A stretch of 64,000 bases of DNA, from contig JAEUTZ010000021.1 of the NCBI GenBank assembly GCA_016787725.1, positions 1 to 64,000 of the forward strand, read 5' to 3'. The notes under the pieces are model-generated. The model saw only the letters and a list, made by a program, of their open reading frames with translations, made no database searches and was not told where the DNA came from. This document shows, one piece after another, positions 8,377 through 17,771 of the stretch (position 1 is its first letter; each line of letters starts with the position of its first letter). The stretch is from Cyclobacteriaceae bacterium. Its GTDB lineage: Bacteria > Bacteroidota > Bacteroidia > Cytophagales > Cyclobacteriaceae. Both the position numbers and the translations under genes were made by a program.

Positions 8377-8838
8377 TCATGATCCCACTTTAATCACTTT
8401 TATGGTTTTACTTTCCAGGTTCGTTAAGTAGACTTTAATAAAGTAGATACCCGGGCTCAAATCGCCCAGCTGCACGAGGTTGTCTTTGCCGGGTTTCATT
8501 TTCGTAATGATGCGGCCGGACGGTTCATACAACTCCATGTTCTGAATCTGAACTTCGCAGCCATACGCCTCAATGGTTATCTCACGTTTGGCCGGATTGG
8601 GGTAATAGGAGAAGTTCAGGTTTTTACACGGAAGTATTTCCGGCTGCAGAAAGCCTTGGGTTAAAATGATGTTGGTACTCGCCAGGGTAGCAATAGCCGG
8701 CTCACCAATGGATGTAGTTACGATGTAGTTGGGGATAGAGATATCGAAACCAGCCAGGTTGGTCACTTGCTGCCGGGCTTGCGTCCATGCCAAACCAGGC
8801 AATAGTACAAGTAAGAAACAAGTAAGTTTCGATCTCAT
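8377..8838 (-). CDS. Type IX secretion system (type A) sorting-domain protein
   Basis: A 153-residue exported protein with a signal peptide (LVLLPGLAWTQA) and an N-terminal segment with the IGEPAIATL ... TQGFLQPE motif that commonly precedes a T9SS tail. The last 80 residues are a type A C-terminal sorting domain: YYPNPAKREITIE, LYEPSGRII and LSPGIYFIKVY. The protein would cross the outer membrane through the type IX system and be anchored or released. It has almost no domain beyond its sorting tail. It is directly upstream of, and coupled to, the C1q-like repeat protein, suggesting joint function at the cell surface. Confidence 0.85.
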   Translation of the reverse strand: MRSKLTCFLLVLLPGLAWTQARQQVTNLAGFDISIPNYIVTTSIGEPAIATLASTNIILTQGFLQPEILPCKNLNFSYYPNPAKREITIEAYGCEVQIQNMELYEPSGRIITKMKPGKDNLVQLGDLSPGIYFIKVYLTNLESKTIKVIKVGS

Positions 8839-8997
8839 AAGTAGTTAGGAAATAGCAACTTACAACTTTTGGTTAAATTTTCACATAAAGTGGATTTTTT
8901 TTTGAAAACCCTGCCAGTAGGTCAACGTCCAAAGACTAGCAGTCGTGTGTGTCTCCTTCACTCACAGATTTGGGTCGATCCAGTATTTCAGCAGGTT

Positions 8998-9474
8998 TTA
9001 AGGCTTTTCCGGACTTTCGAGCTGACTGCGTTCGGGCTGGGAAAGATTCAAATCGATGGCAATCGAGTTGATCGTTGGCCGGTAGAGCATGTAGAGTACA
9101 ACTATCAAGGCAGTAAAGAGCAGAAAACTATTATCCTTTGAAAGAATAGCCGCCACTCCGGCAGCCAGTCCCGGAAATTCGAAACAGGCTGACCGGATCA
9201 AAATGGCTTGGTTGTATTTCTTAAGTTTTTGAATCAATGAGGCTGATACGGGCGTAGTAAGCTGCTTTTTGAACAGAAAATATCCAATAAACAGGCTCAG
9301 GGGGGTAATCGTAAATAATAAGTATCGAAACGCCAACGATAAATCCGGGCCCACCAGAATAATAATTCCGATTGTATTCTGAATGAATACGACCAGTGCA
9401 AAAGCCGTCAGGATTCCAACCATGGCAAAATAAATCAGATTCATGGTCCTTAGAATGGATTGAGGCGTGGTCAT
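8998..9474 (-). CDS. Hypothetical four-helix membrane protein
   Basis: A 158-residue protein with about four transmembrane helices (near 13-32, 47-67, 95-112 and 117-133) and a charged C-terminal tail ending QLESPEKP. No enzymatic motif or named family is recognised. It lies 24 bases downstream of the PlsC gene on the same strand and may be cotranscribed with it. The 159 bases between this gene's region and the T9SS gene hold no further frame that I can support. Confidence 0.65.
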   Translation of the reverse strand: MTTPQSILRTMNLIYFAMVGILTAFALVVFIQNTIGIIILVGPDLSLAFRYLLFTITPLSLFIGYFLFKKQLTTPVSASLIQKLKKYNQAILIRSACFEFPGLAAGVAAILSKDNSFLLFTALIVVLYMLYRPTINSIAIDLNLSQPERSQLESPEKP

Positions 9475-9498
9475 TTTTTTACTATAAATTACTAATGT

Positions 9499-10233
9499 CT
9501 ACAGGCTATTTGCGGAGATCATCGCATTCATGATCTCAAAGGTTTTGGTTCGTAATACCTGGGTATCCTGATCTGGATAAACCGGAATTTCTTTTCCAAC
9601 GTAAATCCGGATCAAGCCAGGGCGTAATCGGATGGTACCCGGTGGCATTAGTTTTCCGGCCCCAATCACAACCATGGGTAGCAATGGTTTTTGAGTGTCG
9701 GCAGCGATGCGAAAGGCGCCATCTTTAAACGGCTGCATAATTTCTTTGGTCCGATTTTGAGTACCCTCAGGAAAGATCAAAATATTGATCCCCAGGTTCA
9801 GAATTTCTTTGAGATGGTTAATGCTTTTTTTCCGGCTCTCATTGCTGCTGCGATCTACCACGACACAGGTAGCCCGGGTGATCCAACCAAACACCGGTAG
9901 TTTTAATAATTCTTTCTTTGCCAGGGGCCTGAACTGACCTTTAATGGTCATGGCAATGCCGGGCAAGTCCAGAAAGGAGGTATGATTGCTCACATAGATA
10001 TACGCTTTTCCCCTTTCAATATGTTCCCGACCAATGATGTCGTACCGGATAAAAGTGAGCATGCTAAATACCCATGACCAGGCCTTCATAAAAAAATAGG
10101 TAATGGCTACGGCTCGGGGTCCGAAAAAAGCCGGGACAACAATCCCGGGTAAAAATAAAAGCATGAAGACCGTGAAGACCAGGAATACCCAGAAGATGTA
10201 GATCGATGCGAGTAGTTTGAGAAGTGGTTTCAA
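9499..10233 (-). CDS. plsC: 1-acyl-sn-glycerol-3-phosphate acyltransferase
   Basis: A 244-residue membrane-bound acyltransferase that converts lysophosphatidic acid to phosphatidic acid in phospholipid synthesis. The motifs are NHTSFLD (83-89, catalytic NHxxxxD) and FPEGTQNRT (154-162, substrate phosphate binding). One or two hydrophobic segments at the N-terminus (about 8-60) anchor it. Length is typical for the family. A hairpin terminator separates it from the upstream oxidoreductase gene. Confidence 0.9.
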   Translation of the reverse strand: MKPLLKLLASIYIFWVFLVFTVFMLLFLPGIVVPAFFGPRAVAITYFFMKAWSWVFSMLTFIRYDIIGREHIERGKAYIYVSNHTSFLDLPGIAMTIKGQFRPLAKKELLKLPVFGWITRATCVVVDRSSNESRKKSINHLKEILNLGINILIFPEGTQNRTKEIMQPFKDGAFRIAADTQKPLLPMVVIGAGKLMPPGTIRLRPGLIRIYVGKEIPVYPDQDTQVLRTKTFEIMNAMISANSL

Positions 10234-10251
10234 TCGCTTAGTGTAAAATAA

Positions 10252-10285
10252 AAATTCCCGAAAGATGTGAATCTTTCAGGAATTT
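10252..10285 (-). terminator. Rho-independent terminator after the Gfo/Idh/MocA gene
   Basis: AAATTCC-C-GAAAGAT (10252-10266) pairs with ATCTTTC-A-GGAATTT (10271-10285) around a 4-nt GTGA loop, 14 pairs and one mismatch. Reading the minus strand, the hairpin runs into TTTTTATTTTA. It ends the 10310-11653 transcript before plsC. Confidence 0.75.
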
Positions 10286-10309
10286 CAGTGCCGAATGGGA
10301 TAAGTGGTA

Positions 10310-11653
10310 TCAGGAAAAATAGTGAGTAACCCCCGGAACTGCGACCGGGTAGAGGCCTTCGGCATTGGGTAAAACCGGAGGCATCGCATTGAAATCGAAT
10401 TCAGCAGGCATGATGTTCAGGCCGGAGTTCAACGCTTTTTCAAATTCCACAACCTGACCGGTATACGTAGCCATTCTGCCCAGGATCGCAGTCATCGTAC
10501 TCTTGGCTCCATTTTCAGTATCATCAAATTTATATTCTTGCTTAGCAAGGGCTGCAAAGAGTTCATCGTGTTCGGTCTGGTACGGGTTATTCTCTTTGGT
10601 GCGATCAAATTGGTACAGGACTTTGCCTTTGCGGTCAGTAATGTTCGCATGCCCGCAATAGATATTGCCTTTCGTTCCCATGATAAATTCGTCCACCTTA
10701 CTCATGGTACCTTTGATATGCCGGCACTGGCTATTCAAGACGGTTCCATCTGCATACGTAAATTCTACATAGTGGTGATCAAAGATTTCTCCAAAGTCTT
10801 TCCCTTTCCGTACTTCGCGGCCACCCATACCCTGGGCTTTCACCGGATAGCCACCTTTGAACCAATTGATGACATCGATGTTGTGGATGTGCTGTTCTAC
10901 GATGTGATCGCCACAGAGCCAGTTGAAGTAATACCAGTTGCGCATCTGGTATTCCATTTCGGTTTGATTGTATTTTCGGGGATTGACCCAAACCCCCTCA
11001 TTGTTCCACCATGCCTGGGCGGAGACGATTTCACCAATCATTCCTTCTTTATACTTCTTGTACAATTCGCGATACGAGTTTTGGTAATGCCGTTGCAAAC
11101 CAACCACTACATTTAATTTCTTTTGTCGCGCAACTACCGCAGCATCCAACACCCGTTTAATTCCAGCCGGATCGGTAGCCACCGGTTTTTCCATAAACAC
11201 ATGTTTACCTAGTCGTACCGCTTCTTCAAAATGCATGGGCCGGAACCCGGGCGGGGTTGTTAAGATCACCACATCGGCTAACGGAATTGCCTTTTTATAA
11301 CCCTCAAAACCAACAAACTTATTTTCTTCCGGCACCTGAATCTTATCCTTAATATTTCCAGCAACACCCGACCAGTCTGACAAGTCATCGCTCATTAATG
11401 CTTTGTAACAGTCATCCAGCCGGTCGCGGAAGGCATCGGCCATGGCTACCAGTTTTACATTTTGCTTGGAAAGCATGGCTTGCATGGCAGCCCCGGTGCC
11501 GCGGCCTCCACATCCAACCAAGGCTACTTTAATGGCATCGTCCACCGAGGTATTTACGGGCTGCGCTTTTGTTACAAATGGCAAGGTGGCAAGACTGCCA
11601 GCGATGAGCGAAGTTTTCTTTACAAACTCCCTGCGGCTTTGTGTTGATTTCAT
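10310..11653 (-). CDS. Exported Gfo/Idh/MocA-family oxidoreductase
   Basis: A 447-residue NAD(P)-dependent oxidoreductase from the ATG at 11653. It begins MKSTQSRREFVKKTSLIAG, a twin-arginine signal, so the folded enzyme with cofactor is exported by Tat. The Rossmann dinucleotide loop is VALVGCGGRGTGAA; the EKPVATDP segment contains the conserved Lys of the family. Bacteroidota paralogs act on sugars or cyclitols, but the substrate is unknown here. The longer frame from 11698 adds 15 residues before the signal and is unlikely. The upstream SUMF1-like gene ends 58 bases away on the same strand. Confidence 0.85.
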   Translation of the reverse strand: MKSTQSRREFVKKTSLIAGSLATLPFVTKAQPVNTSVDDAIKVALVGCGGRGTGAAMQAMLSKQNVKLVAMADAFRDRLDDCYKALMSDDLSDWSGVAGNIKDKIQVPEENKFVGFEGYKKAIPLADVVILTTPPGFRPMHFEEAVRLGKHVFMEKPVATDPAGIKRVLDAAVVARQKKLNVVVGLQRHYQNSYRELYKKYKEGMIGEIVSAQAWWNNEGVWVNPRKYNQTEMEYQMRNWYYFNWLCGDHIVEQHIHNIDVINWFKGGYPVKAQGMGGREVRKGKDFGEIFDHHYVEFTYADGTVLNSQCRHIKGTMSKVDEFIMGTKGNIYCGHANITDRKGKVLYQFDRTKENNPYQTEHDELFAALAKQEYKFDDTENGAKSTMTAILGRMATYTGQVVEFEKALNSGLNIMPAEFDFNAMPPVLPNAEGLYPVAVPGVTHYFS

Positions 11654-11711
11654 AGTATCTTTTCTGGTTACGTTTTGCTGATTGTGGCTGCCAGTCATAA
11701 GCAGCCCGTGA

Positions 11712-12650
11712 CTACTTCAGGTACAAGTTATAAAACTTTTCAATCTCCTCCTTCGAAGGTTGTACCAAGGGTCGAACCACCCGAAATCCCACAAACATTC
11801 CATCCGTCAGCCACCATTTGCTTTTGGGAATTTGCGGGTCGCGAATGTTCCAGTTCACGTCCGAAGCAAGTCGGTTGGCGCATCGCAACTCGTTCGCTTC
11901 ATCCTGATACGATCCGCCTTTTACGGTTTTGGGATGTTTCGATCCGGGAGTCGTTATCGGGTTTGTTGGAATTATTTTGGTATAGTAGGTAGCATCGTAT
12001 TGATCCAATGTCCACTCACTAAGATTGCCGAGCATATCAAACAAGCCCCAGGCATTGGGTTTAAGCTCACCAACTGGATGATATTTGCTGCCGCTATTCT
12101 CCTTAAAATATCCGTGCTCTTTCAAATTGCTGGGATCGTTGCCAAACGGATAAGGACTTTGACTGCCCGCGCGACACGCGTATTCCCATTCCGCCTCCGT
12201 TGGCAATCGGAAAAAGTATCCTGTCTTGCTATAAAGCCACTTGCAGTACATCATGGCTGCGGTATGGCTCATGCTGTTGGTAGGATGCTTTTTATCGCGT
12301 CCCATACCCCAGGTTAAATCAATGTATTGGGGTGTGGCCCGGGTTATCCCATCAATGGTTTTGCTTTGCGGAAGTGAATGGTCTTTGAAATAGAGATCCC
12401 ATTCTCCAAAGGTTACTTCGGTTACGCCCATCCAGAAAGCAGCCAGTTGAATTTCTTTTTGCGGGCCTTCGTCTTCCTGACGGCCACCTTCAGTAGCCGG
12501 ACTTCCAATCTTAAATTTTCCAGCCGGAATGGCGGCCAGCCTAAACGCAGTTGAAGTTCCCGGAATGGATTGGCTGTACGATTTAAAATCCTGGGCCAGA
12601 ACGGAATTGGCTATAAAAAACAAAAGCCATGCATAAAATGCTTTGTTCAT
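11712..12650 (-). CDS. Formylglycine-generating-enzyme (SUMF1) fold exported protein
   Basis: A 312-residue protein with a signal peptide (LLFFIANSVLAQ) and one FGE-sulfatase domain (PF03781) through the rest. Typical motifs are AGKFKIGSPATEGGRQEDEGP, FWMGVTEVTFGEWD, RLPTEAEWEYACRAG, MLGNLSEWTLD, KGGSYQDEANELRCANR and FVGFRVVRP. The pair of C-terminal cysteines that true aerobic FGEs use (C-x4-C) is not present, only a single RCANR cysteine, so it probably does not convert sulfatase cysteine. Many such proteins in this phylum are of unknown role, some in gliding or surface processes. Adjacent genes concern exported sugar-type enzymes. Confidence 0.8.
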   Translation of the reverse strand: MNKAFYAWLLFFIANSVLAQDFKSYSQSIPGTSTAFRLAAIPAGKFKIGSPATEGGRQEDEGPQKEIQLAAFWMGVTEVTFGEWDLYFKDHSLPQSKTIDGITRATPQYIDLTWGMGRDKKHPTNSMSHTAAMMYCKWLYSKTGYFFRLPTEAEWEYACRAGSQSPYPFGNDPSNLKEHGYFKENSGSKYHPVGELKPNAWGLFDMLGNLSEWTLDQYDATYYTKIIPTNPITTPGSKHPKTVKGGSYQDEANELRCANRLASDVNWNIRDPQIPKSKWWLTDGMFVGFRVVRPLVQPSKEEIEKFYNLYLK

Positions 12651-12688
12651 ATCGTGCAGTATGATTTTCTTAATTTCTTAAAGTCAGC

Positions 12689-13885
12689 CTATTTAAGTCT
12701 CTTTATCAGGGCCATATAAAACCCGTCAAATCCATCGGACGGTCGGATCCACTTTTCATCCACCTTCTCAAATTGTTCAGTTCTGGTTTCTAAAAATAGT
12801 ACAACCTGCTTTTCATTTTCAGACGGAAGCAAACTACAAGTGGAATACACCATCAAACCACCGGGTTTAAGCATTGAGCTATAGTCAATGAGAATGCGTT
12901 GCTGTAGTTCGATTACCTTGCTGATAAATTCCGGAGAAAGCTTCCATTTCGCATCAGGATTGCGTCTCAGGACACCCAATCCGGAGCAAGGTACATCCAG
13001 CAAGAGCCGGTCAGCCGATTTTTCCAAACGTTTGATTGTCTTGGAGGATTCAATTACCCGTGTCTCAATATTACTGGCACCTGCCCTGCGGGCGCGTTTC
13101 TTAAGCTCGTCCAGTTTCCAGGCTTCCGTATCCAGCGCAATAATGCGGCCTTTGTTTTGCATAAGGGCTGCGAGATGAAGGGTTTTCCCTCCGCCTCCGG
13201 CACAGGCGTCAATTACCCGCTGTCCTGGCTCCACTCTTAAGTAAGGGGCAATCACTTGCGAGCCGGCATCCTGCACTTCGAATAACCCGTCTTTGAATTG
13301 CGGGCGTGTAAAAATGTTCTGCCGCTGCTCCAGGATCAACGCATCCGGATAATCCAATGGTGCTTCCGAATTTATATTTTCATTTTCCTCTAAATCCATC
13401 TGAAGTTCTTTACGCGAAGTCTTTAACGTGTTAACGCGTAGAACCACGTTCGCTTCTTCATTTAATGCATGCAATTCCGGTTCCCATCGTTTTCCTAATT
13501 CACGTTCGCCCAATTCATCCAGCCAGTCTGGAATGGATTCACGTACCCTTCTATCCTTCTTTGCTTCTTCATAATTGCTCAGGATTTTTTTTCGATTCAG
13601 ATCCGTGAATTCCTCCCAGGCCGGTAGTTCTGCTTGTTTCCAGATACACCAAACTCCGAGTAATTTCCAGAAGTCATCCTCTTTGGCATTTGACATGGTT
13701 ATAAACAACCGGTACCACCGCACAATGTCATACGTGGTTTCAGCGATAAACCGCCTGTCGCGCGCACCCCATTTCGGGTTGCTCTTCAACACTTTTTCAA
13801 TCACTTTGTCGGCATATTTCTTGTTTACAAAGATCTCTGAAAGAGAATCTACGACTGCAGCCGACAAATTGCGGTAAAGTTTCAT
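12689..13885 (-). CDS. RsmB/NOP-family RNA m5C methyltransferase
   Basis: A 398-residue cytosolic SAM-dependent cytosine-C5 RNA methyltransferase. The N-terminal 130 or so residues are a helical NusB-like region as in RsmB; the catalytic domain follows with SAM motif VIDACAGGGGKTLHLA (224-239). The two conserved cysteines are Cys300 in DVPCSGLG and Cys350 in YSTCSLLPSENE, the release and catalytic residues. rRNA is the likely substrate by family, possibly C967 of 16S rRNA, but the exact site cannot be fixed from sequence. Confidence 0.87.
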   Translation of the reverse strand: MKLYRNLSAAVVDSLSEIFVNKKYADKVIEKVLKSNPKWGARDRRFIAETTYDIVRWYRLFITMSNAKEDDFWKLLGVWCIWKQAELPAWEEFTDLNRKKILSNYEEAKKDRRVRESIPDWLDELGERELGKRWEPELHALNEEANVVLRVNTLKTSRKELQMDLEENENINSEAPLDYPDALILEQRQNIFTRPQFKDGLFEVQDAGSQVIAPYLRVEPGQRVIDACAGGGGKTLHLAALMQNKGRIIALDTEAWKLDELKKRARRAGASNIETRVIESSKTIKRLEKSADRLLLDVPCSGLGVLRRNPDAKWKLSPEFISKVIELQQRILIDYSSMLKPGGLMVYSTCSLLPSENEKQVVLFLETRTEQFEKVDEKWIRPSDGFDGFYMALIKRLK

Positions 13886-13989
13886 AAAAGCAAGATATAA
13901 CGGGCATTGGTAAATCAGGGCTTTTTTGATAGAATGTTTTTAACTTGGCTGCTCCATCAAGAATCGGGTCATTACGAATCATCAGACAT

Positions 13990-14904
13990 ATGAAACGAAG
14001 AAACTTCATACAACTAGGATTTACCGGTCTTGCAGGCACCTGGTGGGGCACCGCGAAGGCTAGTAATCGTGTACAAAATGCGGCAGTTGCCGGCAAACCC
14101 TTTAAGTTGAATTATGCTCCGCATGATGGCATGTTTAAAAACCATGCGGGTGCTGATTTTATTGATCAGATCAAATTCATGGCCGATCAGGGGTTCAGAT
14201 CCATTGAAGACAATGGCTTGTTAGGACGTCCGGTCGACTATCAGGAGCGTATTGGAAAGACACTCGCGCAACTCAACATGACCATGGGTGTTTTTGTGGT
14301 GGATGGGGGTGACAATTGGAAGACTTCTCTTACAACCGGGAAACAGGAATTTAAAGATACTTTTATCAAAACCTGTAAGGCTTCGGTGGAGGCAGCGAAG
14401 CGTGTGAATGCAAAGTGGATGACCGTGGTGCCCGGATTCTATGACCGGAGAATGCCGATGGGGTTGCAAACCAGCAACGTTGTGGAGGCACTGCGCAGAG
14501 GAGCAGAAATTTTTGAACCTCACGGTTTGATTATGGTGTTGGAACCTCTTAGCGATACACCAGACCTGTTTTTACGATATTCCGATCAGACCTTTGAGAT
14601 TTGCAAAGCAGTAAACAGCCCATCGTGCAAGATTCTGTTCGACATTTATCACATGCAACGAAACGAGGGAAACATCATCAATAACATCAATGCCTGTTGG
14701 GAGGAGATTGCCTATTTCCAAATTGGCGACAATCCCGGCCGCAAAGAGCCCACGACCGGGGAGCTGAATTACAAAAACATTTTTAAACACATTTACGATA
14801 AAGGTTATCGGGGTGTGATGGGGATGGAACATGGCAATGCAAAAGAAGGCAAAGAGGGGGAGCTAGCCCTTATTCAGGCATACAGAGAATCGGATAGCTT
14901 TTAG
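13990..14904 (+). CDS. Exported hydroxypyruvate isomerase-like TIM-barrel protein
   Basis: A 304-residue protein from the ATG at 13990, starting MKRRNFIQLGFTGLAGTWW, a twin-arginine signal. The rest is a xylose-isomerase-like TIM barrel (AP endonuclease 2 family) resembling hydroxypyruvate isomerase: metal and active-site segments MVLEPL, ILFDIYHMQ, IGDNPGRKEPTTGE and GMEHGNA. It likely acts on a keto sugar or sugar acid outside the cytoplasm; the substrate is unknown. The 13945 alternative start adds 15 residues before the signal and is rejected. It is divergent from the methyltransferase gene. Confidence 0.83.
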   Translation: MKRRNFIQLGFTGLAGTWWGTAKASNRVQNAAVAGKPFKLNYAPHDGMFKNHAGADFIDQIKFMADQGFRSIEDNGLLGRPVDYQERIGKTLAQLNMTMGVFVVDGGDNWKTSLTTGKQEFKDTFIKTCKASVEAAKRVNAKWMTVVPGFYDRRMPMGLQTSNVVEALRRGAEIFEPHGLIMVLEPLSDTPDLFLRYSDQTFEICKAVNSPSCKILFDIYHMQRNEGNIINNINACWEEIAYFQIGDNPGRKEPTTGELNYKNIFKHIYDKGYRGVMGMEHGNAKEGKEGELALIQAYRESDSF

Positions 14905-14928
14905 AGGAGTTTACTTATTTGGAATGAA

Positions 14929-17760
14929 ATGAAAAAGACACTGTTTATTGGATGGCTGGTGTTGTTTCCGGTTTTGTGCAAAGCCCAGCTGGGAGGACTT
15001 GGAAACCGATTGTTGGAGAAAACAAAACAATCCGCACAAAAGGCCGCGAAAGATAAAGCCACTGGTTCAGCCGATGCTGAACGCGATCGGTTGGATTCAA
15101 CCGATTTTAATTACGCAATTACGGTGATCGACAACTCGGGGATGATGAACATCCGCGATTTTGATGAAGCCCTGACCAAAACAGCCTACTCAGCCTCTAA
15201 TTTTTTACTGAAAAATGAGAGCGATAAAACTCCGGCACAAAAAAGCAGGGCCATACTGGATGCGGCCGAGAAGTTCTATGAAGTTCGCCAATACAAACCG
15301 GCCGAGCTTTACTTTCTTGATGCAAAACTGAGTTACGAAGCCAACGGGTTGGTAGAAAATATCAATTACAGCAAAGTACATGCTGACCTTGGGTTATTGT
15401 ATGCCACCATGGGGCGTTACAATTCTGCTGAATACTATACCACCGAAGCCTTATCCATTCGCGAACAGACTCTCGGTAAAAACAGTAAGGCCTATGCGGC
15501 ATCGCTCAACAACGTGGCAGTATTGTATCAGGAGATTGCCCGGTTCAATGAATCAGAGAAGTACTTTGAAGAAGCTCTTCAAGTAGTTCAAAGCCAATTC
15601 ACGAATGGCAGTCAGGAGTATGCCATTGTGCTCAACAACCAGGCTATTTTATTTGCCGAGATTGGCCGAATCGATCAGGCGGTATCAAAACTGAATACCG
15701 CCATCGGAATTTTGGAGGGCATTAAATCAAAACCCGGATTGACCCGCAACAAAGTTGGCTTTCAGTCAAACCTCGCATTGCTCTATCAGCAAACCGGAAA
15801 GTTTACGGAAGCGGAAGCCATTTACTTAAAATTGGAGCGCTCCCTGGGCAGTAAAGATCCATTCTACGCGGGTGTGCTCAATAACCTGGCCTTATTGTAC
15901 ATCCAAACGAATCAGGTTGATAAAGTGGAAGACTATTTGAAGCGATCGGCTACAGTGTACCGCGATCGCTTTGGTGCTCAGAATCCTAACTATGCGAAAG
16001 TGCTTAACGATCTGGGTAACTTCTACCGCATGCAAGGCCGCTATGCTGAAGCGGAGCAACAATTGAATGAATCCCTGGCTATCCGCGGTGTTGCCCTGGA
16101 TACCAATCACCCGGATTATGTAAAGTCGCAGGAAGACCTGGCCATTTTATATTGGAAGAAGGGCGACCTGGCCACTGCCGAAACTGCTTACAAAGTAGCA
16201 ATGGATAAGTCGCTTGATTTTATCAACCGGTACTTTCCACCGATGAGTGAAGCGGAGAAGACGAAATACTGGGATGTGCTGCAACCCCGGTTTCAACGTT
16301 TCTATAATTATTGTCTCGAGGCCAGCAGCACCAACCCGGCTGTTGTACAAACGATGTATGATTACCAGATGGCAACCAAAGGGTTGCTGCTCAATTCAAC
16401 GAATAAAATCAAAAAGGCGATTTTGGCCAGCGGCAATAATGAGATCATCAAAGATTATATAGCCTGGCTCGATAAGAAAGAGACACTGGCTCGTTATTAC
16501 TCACTTTCGAAAGAAGATTTGACCAATCAGAAGATTGATCTCGCTGCCCTTGAGAAAGAAGCGAATGACATGGAGCGATCGCTTTCTCAACGATCAGCAG
16601 TTTTTTCACAAGGCTATGCTGCTGAAAAAGTGAACTTTACGCAGGTGGCTTCCTTGTTGAACGATCAGGAAGCAGTCATTGAATTCATCCGAATCCGATC
16701 GTATGACAAAGATTTTACGGCCGATTCAAAATATGCTGCGTTAATTCTTACCAAGGGCGCCACTTCCCCCCGGTTGGTGGTGCTGGACAATGGCAATCAG
16801 CTTGAAACCCGGTATGCAAAGTTTTACCGCAACGCCATTCAACTTAAATCAGCCGACAACTATTCTTACGAACAATTTTGGTCGCGGATCGATCCCGCAC
16901 TAAGCGGAAAGAAGACTCTGTATATCTCAGCCGATGGTGTTTACAATCAAATCAGTTTAAATACCCTGAAAAAGTCAGATGGGGATTACCTGTTGAATCG
17001 GTATGACCTGCTTCACATTGGGAATTCAAAAGATGTGATGGTTCTGAAAAGTCAAAAGGCAGGGGCTTCCAATAAAAATGCCTTTCTGTTAGGATTCCCC
17101 GATTACGGTGGCGATGCGGTTGCTGCCTTGCCCGGAACCAAAGTGGAAGTGGAGAACATTTCGAAAATTTTAAAAACCAGTGGCTATCAACCTACTCCGT
17201 ATTTACAGAAGGCGGCAACCGAGGCGGTGATAAAATCTGTTAAAGGTCAATCCATCGTACACATTGCCACACACGGATACTTTCAGGAAGATGTTGATGT
17301 TGCAGCCGGTGGAGTTCATCAGGAGAATGCCCGGAATAATCCGTTGCTTCGCTCAGGTTTGTTGCTGGCAGGAGCTTCACCCACGTTGAAAGGGGAAGTG
17401 ATTCCCAACCTGGAGAGCAATGACAACGGAGTACTCACTGCCTATGAGGCGATGAATTTGTCCTTGGAGGGAACGGACCTGATTGTACTGAGCGCATGCG
17501 AAACCGGATTGGGTGATGTGCGGGCCGGAGAAGGCGTCTATGGATTGCAGCGATCTTTTTTGGTGGCCGGTGCCAAGGCGATGGTGATGAGTTTGTGGAA
17601 AGTGGACGATGCAGCCACCCAGGCGTTGATGACAAATTTTTACACCAACCTGGCCAAAGGGGGTAGCAAGGCTAAAGCGTTTAAGCAAGCCCAGTTACAA
17701 CTGATGGCGAAATACAAGGAGCCTTACTATTGGGGTGCCTTTGTGATGATGGGGATGTAG
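14929..17760 (+). CDS. Exported tetratricopeptide-repeat CHAT-domain protein
   Basis: A 943-residue protein with a signal peptide (FPVLCKAQ), a short linker, about seven to eight TPR units between about 100 and 430 (typical NLALLYxxxGxxxEAE patterns), a helical region, and a CHAT peptidase domain in the last 280 or so residues. The catalytic dyad is visible: His782 in HIATHGYF and Cys857 in LSACETGLGD. CHAT proteins are caspase-related peptidases; other members act in host defence or regulated proteolysis. Export is notable because most characterised CHAT proteases are cytosolic. It starts 24 bases after the isomerase gene and may be cotranscribed. Confidence 0.88.
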   Translation: MKKTLFIGWLVLFPVLCKAQLGGLGNRLLEKTKQSAQKAAKDKATGSADAERDRLDSTDFNYAITVIDNSGMMNIRDFDEALTKTAYSASNFLLKNESDKTPAQKSRAILDAAEKFYEVRQYKPAELYFLDAKLSYEANGLVENINYSKVHADLGLLYATMGRYNSAEYYTTEALSIREQTLGKNSKAYAASLNNVAVLYQEIARFNESEKYFEEALQVVQSQFTNGSQEYAIVLNNQAILFAEIGRIDQAVSKLNTAIGILEGIKSKPGLTRNKVGFQSNLALLYQQTGKFTEAEAIYLKLERSLGSKDPFYAGVLNNLALLYIQTNQVDKVEDYLKRSATVYRDRFGAQNPNYAKVLNDLGNFYRMQGRYAEAEQQLNESLAIRGVALDTNHPDYVKSQEDLAILYWKKGDLATAETAYKVAMDKSLDFINRYFPPMSEAEKTKYWDVLQPRFQRFYNYCLEASSTNPAVVQTMYDYQMATKGLLLNSTNKIKKAILASGNNEIIKDYIAWLDKKETLARYYSLSKEDLTNQKIDLAALEKEANDMERSLSQRSAVFSQGYAAEKVNFTQVASLLNDQEAVIEFIRIRSYDKDFTADSKYAALILTKGATSPRLVVLDNGNQLETRYAKFYRNAIQLKSADNYSYEQFWSRIDPALSGKKTLYISADGVYNQISLNTLKKSDGDYLLNRYDLLHIGNSKDVMVLKSQKAGASNKNAFLLGFPDYGGDAVAALPGTKVEVENISKILKTSGYQPTPYLQKAATEAVIKSVKGQSIVHIATHGYFQEDVDVAAGGVHQENARNNPLLRSGLLLAGASPTLKGEVIPNLESNDNGVLTAYEAMNLSLEGTDLIVLSACETGLGDVRAGEGVYGLQRSFLVAGAKAMVMSLWKVDDAATQALMTNFYTNLAKGGSKAKAFKQAQLQLMAKYKEPYYWGAFVMMGM

Positions 17761-17771
17761 CCTGATGGAAT

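Noticed and set aside
8869-9141. 90-aa plus-strand frame
   Set aside because: It overlaps the minus-strand membrane protein gene and has no recognisable motif; likely a shadow frame.
10538-11116. 192-aa plus-strand frame inside the Gfo/Idh/MocA gene
   Set aside because: Antisense shadow of a clearly recognised oxidoreductase.
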